Shown one piece after another: positions 24,956 through 30,507 of a DNA stretch of 33,387 bases (the stretch's first letter is position 1; each line of letters opens with the position of its first letter). Position numbers and translations under genes: made by a program. The notes under the pieces were generated by a model. The model saw only the letters and a program-made list of their open reading frames with translations, did not search any database and had not been told where the DNA came from. The stretch comes from a virus. The stretch lies in the IMG/VR virus record IMGVR_UViG_3300044633_000423, positions 1 to 33,387 of that record, one strand, 5' to 3'.

Positions 24956-25139
24956 AGAACCAGATTTTCTAGTTGAATATAAAAGATTGAAGGCATTGCC
25001 ACCACCAAAGTGCTGTCATACCTGTGACTTTTACACTAAAAAAACGATGTTTTGCTCAAAATATAATATGAATCCGCCAGAGGATTTTGTGAATACGCAA
25101 GACAATTGCCCTAACTACATTGAGGAGTTGCCATTCTGA
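24948..25139 (+). CDS. Small Cys-rich zinc-binding protein
   Basis: A 63-residue protein with five cysteines in PPPKCCHTCDFY, MFCSKYNMNPPEDF and DNCPNYIEE, a CxxC...C...C arrangement that probably binds one zinc ion. It overlaps the helicase stop by 8 bases and the nuclease start by one base. The family recurs next to phage nuclease genes; its job is unknown, perhaps an adaptor for DNA-repair enzymes (inference). Confidence 0.75.
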   Translation: MYKEPDFLVEYKRLKALPPPKCCHTCDFYTKKTMFCSKYNMNPPEDFVNTQDNCPNYIEELPF

Positions 25140-25492
25140 TGACTATTGTTAAAGAAAAAATCCCATCCGAGCATCACGAACAAGCATTGCTTGTACAGTG
25201 GGTTAGACGCACATACCCTGGCGTTCTTATTCATTCAATTCCAAATGGCGGTCATCGTAGCAAATCAGCGGCTGCTGCGTTGAAAGTAGAAGGAACAGTG
25301 GCAGGAATACCAGACTTGTTTATTCCTGCATGGAAACTTTGGGTGGAAATGAAACGCACCAAAGGCGGTGTTGTCAGTCCAGATCAAAAAAATATTATTG
25401 CTTATCTTGAAAGCGTAGGCTACCAAGTCATTGTTGGTAAAGGGTTTTTACATGCTAAGGAACAAATAGAACAATTTATTGTAAAAAATTAA
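25139..25492 (+). CDS. VRR-NUC family nuclease
   Basis: A 117-residue minimal PD-(D/E)XK nuclease of the VRR-NUC type. Glu14 lies in HHEQALLVQWVRR, then SIPNGGHRSKSAAAALK precedes the core GIPDLFIP (Asp near 63), with WVEMKRTKGGVVSPDQ giving the ExK pair. The final strand-helix YLESVGYQVIVGKG is standard. Stand-alone VRR-NUC proteins in phages are structure-specific nucleases that may resolve Holliday junctions. It ends the recombination cluster, and a promoter-like region follows. Confidence 0.87.
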   Translation: MTIVKEKIPSEHHEQALLVQWVRRTYPGVLIHSIPNGGHRSKSAAAALKVEGTVAGIPDLFIPAWKLWVEMKRTKGGVVSPDQKNIIAYLESVGYQVIVGKGFLHAKEQIEQFIVKN

Positions 25493-25502
25493 CATTTTAA
25501 TG

Positions 25503-25530
25503 TTTACTTCGTGAACAGGTATGATATTAT
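25503..25530 (+). promoter_or_regulatory. Likely sigma70-type promoter
   Basis: TTTACT (25503-25508), a 16-base spacer, and TATTAT (25525-25530). It lies in the 94-base gap before a short gene. The palindrome AACATTTTAATGTT (25491-25504) overlaps the -35 box and resembles the AT-rich palindrome in the 20.67-kb promoter. Confidence 0.6.
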
Positions 25531-25586
25531 TTAACCACGCTTTCAAGAAGGCGAAACAATAATAAATAATTTACGGAGTAAACGAC

Positions 25587-25724
25587 ATGAAAAAATTCAA
25601 ATTAGACGGCATCATTGGAACCATTGATCAATTTGGTTTTATTCAATGGGGTGGCATTGGTTGCCACCTAGAAGGTTTGACAGACGACTGCGCATTGAAA
25701 GAAGCAGCTTTAAAAGCAAAATAA
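25587..25724 (+). CDS. Small protein of unknown function
   Basis: A 45-residue protein, MKKFKLDGIIGTIDQFGFIQ onward, with a single GCHLEGLTDDCALKEAA Cys pair. It has a clear ribosome binding site (CGGAG) and sits between a likely promoter and a strong hairpin, so it appears to form its own small transcription unit. The first residues (MKKFK) resemble those of the next gene, but the rest does not align by eye. Confidence 0.65.
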   Translation: MKKFKLDGIIGTIDQFGFIQWGGIGCHLEGLTDDCALKEAALKAK

Positions 25725-25735
25725 ATAACAAAAAA

Positions 25736-25761
25736 AACTGGGCGTAAATATGCGCCCAGTT
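25736..25761. terminator. Hairpin with A-tract, terminator-like (best on the minus strand)
   Basis: AACTGGGCG/CGCCCAGTT (25736-25744 with 25753-25761, 8-base loop). A run of A residues precedes it on the plus strand, so the U-tract lies on the minus strand, where no gene is being read. On the plus strand it ends in TTCGCCC and would be a weak terminator or a stabilising 3' end for the 45-aa gene. Confidence 0.6.
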
Positions 25762-25785
25762 CGCCCAACTTTAGGAGTAAAAATT

Positions 25786-26040
25786 ATGAAAAAATTTAAA
25801 ATTGCAGTATCAAACATGGGTGGTTGGAATCACCTAGGCTCAATTGCCGTTAAAGGGGAATTTATCTCTAACGGTTTAATTGGTGGAAGTGATTTCATTG
25901 CTTCTAAACGCGCTGATGCAAACCAAAAAGCACAGGATTGTGCTGACTGGGCATCGCAGTTTGATGACCAAATCGGCACAGCATTCTTAGTGTGCCGCAA
26001 AACACCTCGTAAGGGGTGGGTTGTTGTGGCTCAATTTTAG
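25786..26040 (+). CDS. Hypothetical phage protein
   Basis: An 84-residue protein starting MKKFKIAVSNMGGWNHLGSI, with ADANQKAQDCADWASQFDDQ in the middle and a basic C-terminus (CRKTPRKGWVVVAQF). I take ATG 25786 as the start because TAGGAG lies 9 bases before it; an in-frame start further upstream would lie in the hairpin. It looks like a small soluble alpha-beta protein. Function not recognised. Confidence 0.72.
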   Translation: MKKFKIAVSNMGGWNHLGSIAVKGEFISNGLIGGSDFIASKRADANQKAQDCADWASQFDDQIGTAFLVCRKTPRKGWVVVAQF

Positions 26041-26050
26041 GAGGTGTGTT

Positions 26051-26356
26051 ATGTATGAACAAATCACTTTCCAAATTGTCACGCATGACAATTATGAATT
26101 GACCGCTGAGGTCAAAGTGTTAATAACTGGTAGCTTTAGAGAAGCTACATTTCATCACGAAGCTGAGGATGAAAGAGAAATTGACATTGAAAATATTGCC
26201 ATCTTTGATGAAGATGGTGATCCAGTTAATAAGCCATCACAAAGATTACTTCAAATTGTCGAAGAACATATCGACGACAATTTTATTGAGATTTATCGTG
26301 GTGCTACCACCATTGATAATTTCCACTCAGATTACAAATTGCGTGATCTGATTTAA
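26051..26356 (+). CDS. Hypothetical acidic phage protein
   Basis: A 101-residue acidic protein (MYEQITFQIVTHDNYELTAE onward) with a beta-rich first half and an acidic stretch AEDEREIDIENIAIFDEDGD. It starts at ATG 26051, ten bases after the preceding stop, behind AGGAGG. It is the last gene before a terminator. No motif is recognised; the high negative charge could mimic DNA, but that is only a guess. Confidence 0.72.
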   Translation: MYEQITFQIVTHDNYELTAEVKVLITGSFREATFHHEAEDEREIDIENIAIFDEDGDPVNKPSQRLLQIVEEHIDDNFIEIYRGATTIDNFHSDYKLRDLI

Positions 26357-26372
26357 CGAATACTCCTACCTA

Positions 26373-26397
26373 GCCGCTAAGACAAGTGGCATTTTTT
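26373..26397 (+). terminator. Intrinsic terminator
   Basis: GCCGCT/AGTGGC (26373-26378 with 26385-26390, one G-U pair, 6-base loop) followed by ATTTTTT. It splits the rightward arm just before the run of very small genes. Confidence 0.75.
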
Positions 26398-26409
26398 GAG
26401 GTTAACAAA

Positions 26410-26556
26410 ATGATAGACTTTATAAAATTCCTAGACGACTCGGATGTCGCCTATTTGGTTATGCTTGCGCTTTTTTTAGCAATGGCAAAACTCCATTCCA
26501 AAGCAATGGAAGAAAACACAAGACTCCGTAAAATTTTGAAAAAGGCAATGAGATGA
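26410..26556 (+). CDS. Small single-pass membrane protein
   Basis: A 48-residue protein. A short acidic N-terminus (MIDFIKFLDDSD) precedes a hydrophobic segment AYLVMLALFLAMA and a basic, helical tail (RLRKILKKAMR). This N-in/C-in or N-out topology cannot be decided by eye. It starts behind GAGG and overlaps the next gene (ATGATGA). Function unknown. Confidence 0.65.
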   Translation: MIDFIKFLDDSDVAYLVMLALFLAMAKLHSKAMEENTRLRKILKKAMR

Positions 26557-26771
26557 TGAACCCAATAAACCAAATGATTGCAGAAGCAATCAACTCAAAA
26601 GATCCAGCACACAATGTTGCGTTGGTTTGCACAGAGATTGTGCGTGGTTTAAGTTTCATTGCTAATGCCATTCCAGACAAGGAAGAACAGGATGCGTTCA
26701 TTGAAACAGTCAGCAAACAGATCCGTGCTGAGTTGGAAATCCTACAACAAACAACACAATTCGAGGCATAA
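26553..26771 (+). CDS. Small helical phage protein
   Basis: A 72-residue, mostly helical protein (NQMIAEAINSKDPAHNVALV ... DAFIETVSKQIRAELEILQQ). It overlaps the membrane-protein gene by 4 bases and precedes a predicted secreted peptide. Similar short proteins occur in phage early regions; no function is known to me. Confidence 0.7.
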   Translation: MMNPINQMIAEAINSKDPAHNVALVCTEIVRGLSFIANAIPDKEEQDAFIETVSKQIRAELEILQQTTQFEA

Positions 26772-26775
26772 GACG

Positions 26776-27024
26776 ATGAGCGCAACATTGGTTTTAACTT
26801 TAAGTTTTCTTACAGTCGATACCACCATCGACAAGAAAGGCCATACAACGCAAGTTGAACGTATTGCCTACACTACAACGGCAATTCCATATGACACGCG
26901 CCAAGCATGCGCCAATGCGCAACAGGAATGGCAGTTTGCTGTTGGTGCTTACCAAATGAGCAAACGCCCAACTCGGATTATCACAGCTGTCTGCAATGAC
27001 AGCGCAACGGGAGTAATAGAATGA
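26776..27024 (+). CDS. Small protein with N-terminal hydrophobic segment and Cys pair
   Basis: An 82-residue protein. The start MSATLVLTLSFLTVD could be a signal or anchor segment. The rest holds two cysteines in a QACANAQQEWQFAV ... TAVCNDSA arrangement, consistent with a disulfide in the periplasm. The gene at 30307 has the same layout (short hydrophobic start, then [11 protein letters not shown] ... LTC). The start ATG 26776 lies a few bases after the preceding stop; the ribosome binding site is weak. Envelope role is inference. Confidence 0.65.
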   Translation: MSATLVLTLSFLTVDTTIDKKGHTTQVERIAYTTTAIPYDTRQACANAQQEWQFAVGAYQMSKRPTRIITAVCNDSATGVIE

Positions 27025-27224
27025 AAGACAACGCAATTATTTGGTGCTTAATCGCATCATTTTTAGCTGGTGGTTTGGTTGGATTTGTTGCTGTGGCAAC
27101 TATGCATCGTCATTACCATGAGGTTATTAAAACCAGTATTGGTGAATTTATTATTCACGATGGAAAAATTTACAGTGTTTACGAGATGGAACGTAATGTT
27201 CGTGGGGAGATGGTGACGAGATGA
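27021..27224 (+). CDS. Small membrane protein
   Basis: A 67-residue protein with one clear membrane segment (IIWCLIASFLAGGLVGFVAV) near the N-terminus, then a His-rich TMHRHYHEV and a soluble tail of about 35 residues. It starts at ATG 27021, overlapping the upstream stop (ATGA), and overlaps the next start. Function unknown; a role at the host envelope is suggested only by topology. Confidence 0.7.
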   Translation: MKDNAIIWCLIASFLAGGLVGFVAVATMHRHYHEVIKTSIGEFIIHDGKIYSVYEMERNVRGEMVTR

Positions 27225-27370
27225 CAAAAGATGAAGTTTACAATCGCCTGCAAATGGCTCAAAAAAACAAAAAGGAAATCAAAAAGGTTAAATTAGACCT
27301 TTTAAAAGAGATCCAGCAATTAAAATTAATGCTTCGTGCATTAGAGGAGGAGGAACAATGGGCGAATTAA
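27221..27370 (+). CDS. Small Lys/Glu-rich helical protein
   Basis: A 49-residue, strongly charged helical peptide (KKNKKEIKKVKLDLLKEIQQ is within the predicted coiled coil). It overlaps the preceding stop (ATGA), and its GAGGAGGAGGA codons also form the ribosome binding site of the next gene. Function unknown. Confidence 0.65.
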   Translation: MTKDEVYNRLQMAQKNKKEIKKVKLDLLKEIQQLKLMLRALEEEEQWAN

Positions 27371-27435
27371 TTTTTTGGACAGGCATTGTGGTTATGATCG
27401 TCTGTTTTTTGGTGGAGTACGCTGATGGGAATTGA
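27358..27435 (+). CDS. Tiny membrane peptide
   Basis: A 25-residue peptide consisting mainly of one membrane segment (LIFWTGIVVMIVCFLV). It has a very strong ribosome binding site (AGGAGGAGG) inside the preceding gene, which supports real translation despite its size. It overlaps both neighbours. Similar peptides in phages often alter the host membrane, but nothing here shows which. Confidence 0.55.
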   Translation: MGELIFWTGIVVMIVCFLVEYADGN

Positions 27436-27502
27436 TGACGCAGCGGCACTTATTTTCTTTGTTTTGGGATTAATCTTGGCGGGAATATGGATATACCATT
27501 AG
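27425..27502 (+). CDS. Tiny membrane peptide
   Basis: A 25-residue peptide, again almost all membrane segment (ALIFFVLGLILAGIWIY). It overlaps the preceding peptide by 11 bases and the next gene by 16, with a GTGGAG site upstream. Two such peptides back to back could act as a pair, but that is inference. Confidence 0.5.
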   Translation: MGIDDAAALIFFVLGLILAGIWIYH

Positions 27503-27645
27503 TAAAACCGATTGAAGCATTAACGCCAGTACAGAGTGAATGCAAGCATGACCATTGGAGAGTGTATCAAAGTCGTGGGTATCGTGAATGTGACAAGTGC
27601 AAAGAACAACGCCCTATTTTTAACGTAGTGAAGCATCAACGATGA
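27487..27645 (+). CDS. Small zinc-binding protein
   Basis: A 52-residue protein with SECKHDHW and RECDKCKEQR, a CxH...CxxC pattern that probably binds one zinc ion. The C-terminus is basic. It overlaps the tiny membrane peptide and the next gene (ATGA). The zinc-ribbon layout suggests nucleic-acid or protein binding; the target is unknown. Confidence 0.65.
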   Translation: MDIPLVKPIEALTPVQSECKHDHWRVYQSRGYRECDKCKEQRPIFNVVKHQR

Positions 27646-27902
27646 ACATTAGTCAGATATTTATCAACCTGTCGCCATTCTTGCGCGACAAGTTTACGAG
27701 TGAAGTATTCACCTTGGGTTTGGTGCATGAGTTGAATCAAAAGCAATTTGAGGTACGTTGCAAGCGACTTATTCGCCAGCACAATGGTGAAACCAGAAAA
27801 TTATACAAGGCTCTTTCTAGGCTAAATGCAGCAGAAAGATTAAGATTTTTTGACGTAGTAAGTGGAGTAGATGATGGATCACAAAGAGTTGCAGATTATT
27901 AA
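27642..27902 (+). CDS. Small helical phage protein
   Basis: An 86-residue basic, helical protein (IFINLSPFLRDKFTSEVFTL, then RCKRLIRQHNGETRKLYKAL). Its start overlaps the preceding stop, and its 3' end overlaps the HNH-like gene by about 29 bases. No enzyme motif is recognised. Basic helices could bind nucleic acid. Confidence 0.68.
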   Translation: MNISQIFINLSPFLRDKFTSEVFTLGLVHELNQKQFEVRCKRLIRQHNGETRKLYKALSRLNAAERLRFFDVVSGVDDGSQRVADY

Positions 27903-28443
27903 GCAGATTGTGCGATACAGTGCAAAAACTGGAAATTTTTATCGTGGTGAATCTGATTCGCCAGCTAAGTTTGCAAATAAAAACAAGCACGCAACAATTT
28001 CATTTCGGAGAGGTGAAATTAATTGCACTTATCCAGCATGGAAAATTGCGATTTACATGTCGCATGGGTATTGGCCAGACGATGGCGATACTTGCGAGTA
28101 TGTCGATGGCAATATAAAAAATTTGAGTTTGAGCAATCTGCGCGTTATCCATTTTGGTGATGACGAAACAACGGTGATGGATTACTGCATTGATAACCAG
28201 CTTGAGTATCGATATGTGTCACTAAAAATGCGCAAAGAAAAAAGGATCAGAAGAAATGTCGGTGGGATGTCGTACTGGTTTTATAAAAAAGAAGACTTTG
28301 CACGCCAGTGCAGAAATTTAAAAAAGATTGATGTTGAACAGGTAAAAAAACCAAGTATTGGCAGACGCAAAAACCAGAACTTTAGAGATTTTTTAAAAAC
28401 ACACATGATTGTGCCAAAACGGTGGGAGATGACTTTATGTTAA
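27874..28443 (+). CDS. HNH-like domain protein, probably catalytically altered
   Basis: A 189-residue protein. Residues about 50-95 hold the pattern of phage HNH/AP2-associated nucleases: AWKIAIYMSHGYWPDDGDTC, then EYVDGNIKNLSLSNLRV. Canonical enzymes have a histidine two residues before the DG (DHxDGD...N..NLR). Here that stretch reads CEYVDGN, so the general-base histidine appears lost. The rest is basic. The last 20 residues (FLKTHMIVPKRWEMTLC) match the C-terminus of the zinc-ribbon protein at 31337. ATG 27874 is preferred over ATG 27871 for its GGAG spacing. DNA binding without cleavage is plausible. Confidence 0.6.
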   Translation: MDHKELQIIKQIVRYSAKTGNFYRGESDSPAKFANKNKHATISFRRGEINCTYPAWKIAIYMSHGYWPDDGDTCEYVDGNIKNLSLSNLRVIHFGDDETTVMDYCIDNQLEYRYVSLKMRKEKRIRRNVGGMSYWFYKKEDFARQCRNLKKIDVEQVKKPSIGRRKNQNFRDFLKTHMIVPKRWEMTLC

Positions 28444-29060
28444 AAATAGATCAAAAGATTGTTGGCTACAAAGTAGTTGATAAGACAGAAGAAAAAGTAG
28501 TGTTTGAGATGATACACGAGAATTTTCCTCGACCACCGCATTTGACGGGTACAACGTATAAAGTAAAAACGCCACAAAGCGAACACGCTCTGTATATTAC
28601 GATTAACGATATGGTGCTTAACGGTGACGAGCGTCACCCGTATGAGATGTTTATTAACTCAAAGAACATGGAACACTTTCAGTGGGTGCTTGCATTAACA
28701 CGCTTAGTGTCCGCAGTGTGGCGCAAAGGTGGTGACAGTACGTTTTTAGTTGAAGAACTCAAGAATGTCTTTGACCCAAAGGGTGGTTATTACAAAAAAG
28801 GCGGTGTGTATATGCCATCGCTCGTAGCAGAAATAGGAACAGTTATCGAGCAACATTTAATAAGCATAGGTGTTATTAAAGTTGAAGTGGATGAACACAT
28901 GGAAAAGTTTATCAAAGCAAAGCGTGAAGAAGTAATGGGAAGTGAAGAAACTGGATACCCTGCTAATGCAACCATGTGTGTTGAGTGTAATACGAAAGCT
29001 ACAGTAATGATGGACAACTGCAAAGTCTGTTTATGTTGCGGCAGCTCTAAATGCAATTGA
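28437..29060 (+). CDS. NrdJb-like protein (C-terminal part of class II ribonucleotide reductase)
   Basis: A 207-residue protein. HLTGTTYKVKTP, PYEMFINSKNMEHFQWVLAL, RKGGDSTFLVEELKNVFDP and GGVYMPSLVAEIGTVIEQHL match the TSCPD-like C-terminal domain of adenosylcobalamin-dependent reductase NrdJ, which exists as a separate NrdJb chain in some bacteria. A zinc ribbon (MCVECNTKATV ... CKVCLCCG) ends the protein. The catalytic NrdJ(a) chain is not in this window, so it may assist the host enzyme or act otherwise. ATG 28437 is the start; its ribosome binding site (GGGAG) lies within the preceding gene's last codons. It fits the nucleotide-metabolism cluster that follows. Confidence 0.78.
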   Translation: MLKIDQKIVGYKVVDKTEEKVVFEMIHENFPRPPHLTGTTYKVKTPQSEHALYITINDMVLNGDERHPYEMFINSKNMEHFQWVLALTRLVSAVWRKGGDSTFLVEELKNVFDPKGGYYKKGGVYMPSLVAEIGTVIEQHLISIGVIKVEVDEHMEKFIKAKREEVMGSEETGYPANATMCVECNTKATVMMDNCKVCLCCGSSKCN

Positions 29061-29069
29061 GAGGTAAGC

Positions 29070-29165
29070 GTGGTTGATTTTATACTGGGTATGGTGGCTG
29101 TGATAGTTATTTGGTTTGCGATTTGTGTTTACTTATTTATTTCTGAGGATTGGTGGGTGTTATGA
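29070..29165 (+). CDS. Tiny membrane peptide (GTG start)
   Basis: A 31-residue peptide with one membrane segment (ILGMVAVIVIWFAICVYLFI) and an acidic, Trp-rich tail (SEDWWVL). It begins at GTG 29070 behind GAGAGG and overlaps the next gene by 4 bases (ATGA). Function unknown. Confidence 0.55.
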   Translation: MVDFILGMVAVIVIWFAICVYLFISEDWWVL

Positions 29166-29443
29166 AACAATGCGAGGAAAAACTAACCATGCGTCAACGT
29201 TTAGAGGAATACAAAAAAGGCTATGCGCAAGCTGAAAAAGATTTAAAGCGTGAACCTTTGAGTGATGATGAAATTTTTAACATTGGATACAATGCAGGAT
29301 TCACTCTTGACCATGTTGAAAATGATGATGATGGTTCTGTCTACGGATTTTTAAACGAGTATGGTTACATTGATAATAATCCATATTTTAAGTTTGTTAG
29401 GGCAATAGAAAAAGAACACGGTATTGGAGTAGAAAATGAGTAA
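29162..29443 (+). CDS. Hypothetical acidic phage protein
   Basis: A 93-residue protein with a charged helical start (MRQRLEEYKKGYAQAEKDLK) and an acidic second half (DHVENDDDGSVYGFLNEYGY). ATG 29162 is chosen because it overlaps the preceding TGA. GYAQAEKDLKREPLSDDEIF resembles short phage proteins of unknown role. No catalytic motif is seen. Confidence 0.7.
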   Translation: MKQCEEKLTMRQRLEEYKKGYAQAEKDLKREPLSDDEIFNIGYNAGFTLDHVENDDDGSVYGFLNEYGYIDNNPYFKFVRAIEKEHGIGVENE

Positions 29444-29621
29444 AGAAACTATTTACATTGATGCAGTCACTAAGCTAAATGAACAAGATGTTGTTATTGA
29501 TGAACTGACTTCACTACTTGAAAGAGTTTTATTTGCTTGGTCAATGGGTAGACCACTATCAGAAGAAAATGATTTGTATATGAATGCCCATTATTATTTA
29601 AAAGGATTGAAAGATGAATAA
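29436..29621 (+). CDS. Hypothetical small phage protein
   Basis: A 61-residue helical protein (VTKLNEQDVVIDELTSLLER) overlapping its neighbours at both ends by 8 bases, which supports co-translation. No function recognised. Confidence 0.68.
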   Translation: MSKETIYIDAVTKLNEQDVVIDELTSLLERVLFAWSMGRPLSEENDLYMNAHYYLKGLKDE

Positions 29622-29874
29622 AGAACAAGCACTCCGCACCATAAAACTGCTGTCAGCATTAGAGGCTTATGCCTTTATGATTGAAAAGTTTATGCCAGAT
29701 TATCTGCACGACGAGCTTATAACAATTGTGAGTGATTTGGAAAGCATCGTGCTTGATAAGCCAATTGAAACCGATTTTTTAACAGCAAGAAAATACAGCG
29801 GAAATGAATACACAAATCCGCACAAACACAATGATAGCTTATTGCAAAGCGTTGCACTAAAGGAAACAAAATGA
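29614..29874 (+). CDS. Hypothetical small phage protein
   Basis: An 86-residue protein, helical in the first two thirds ([20 protein letters not shown]) with a polar tail ([17 protein letters not shown]). It sits directly before the dUTPase with a 4-base overlap. No function recognised. Confidence 0.68.
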   Translation: MNKEQALRTIKLLSALEAYAFMIEKFMPDYLHDELITIVSDLESIVLDKPIETDFLTARKYSGNEYTNPHKHNDSLLQSVALKETK

Positions 29875-30314
29875 AAATTGAAATTAAGAAGTTAGACGAA
29901 AAAGTGATACTACCGGCTTACGAAACAGCAGGTGCAGCGGCTGTGGATTTACGCGCCAACATCACCAAGTCAATCAAGCTGGACTTAGGCGAAACGGCAT
30001 TGATTCCTACAGGAATTGCCATCAACATCAATGACGATAAAGTGGCAGCGGTAATCTTACCTCGTAGTGGTCTTGGGCATAATCATGGTATCAAACTCGG
30101 CAATAGTGTTGGCTTAATTGATAGCGACTACACGGGAGAGCTTAAAGTGTCAGTAAAGAATACAGGTACTGGTGTGTACAAGATTAATCCGCAAGACCGC
30201 ATTGCTCAAATGAAGTTTATCCCTATTGTGCGAGCAGAGTTTGTAGAAGTTGAGGAGTTCAGTAGTAGCACTGAACGTGGCGAGGGTGGTTTTGGGAGTA
30301 CAGGTAATGATTAG
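29871..30314 (+). CDS. dut: dUTPase
   Basis: A 147-residue trimeric-type dUTP pyrophosphatase with all five motifs: AVDLRAN (24-30), PRSGLG (64-69), [14 protein letters not shown] (77-90) with the catalytic Asp, RIAQM (110-114), and [10 protein letters not shown] (136-145) covering the active site. It converts dUTP to dUMP and pyrophosphate, which keeps uracil out of DNA and supplies the substrate of the thymidylate synthase encoded two genes downstream. Complete length, start overlapping the previous stop. Confidence 0.95.
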   Translation: MKIEIKKLDEKVILPAYETAGAAAVDLRANITKSIKLDLGETALIPTGIAININDDKVAAVILPRSGLGHNHGIKLGNSVGLIDSDYTGELKVSVKNTGTGVYKINPQDRIAQMKFIPIVRAEFVEVEEFSSSTERGEGGFGSTGND

Positions 30315-30507
30315 TACAACAGCTTATATTTTAATTATCGCTGTCACCACTCACGGTGAGCTTACACAATCAACAATCGAATTTGCAGATAAGTCTTCGT
30401 GTGAAAGCGCGGCAGTTAGACAGGATTTTGCATTTAAAAATTTGCAATTTGCAGGCAGATGGAATCTAACCTGTCACCCTTATCAACTTAATGGAGAGAA
30501 GAAATGA
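30307..30507 (+). CDS. Small protein with N-terminal hydrophobic segment and Cys pair
   Basis: A 66-residue protein. [14 protein letters not shown] could be a signal peptide or anchor, followed by a short domain with two cysteines ([14 protein letters not shown] ... NLTCHPYQ). It overlaps dut by 8 bases and thyA by 4, so it is inserted within the nucleotide cluster. The layout resembles the gene at 26776. An envelope location is inferred. Confidence 0.65.
   Translation: MISTTAYILIIAVTTHGELTQSTIEFADKSSCESAAVRQDFAFKNLQFAGRWNLTCHPYQLNGEKK

Noticed and set aside
25139-25492. Restriction endonuclease
   Set aside because: No methyltransferase nearby, and the spacing of GIPDLF and the ExK strand fits the VRR-NUC family.
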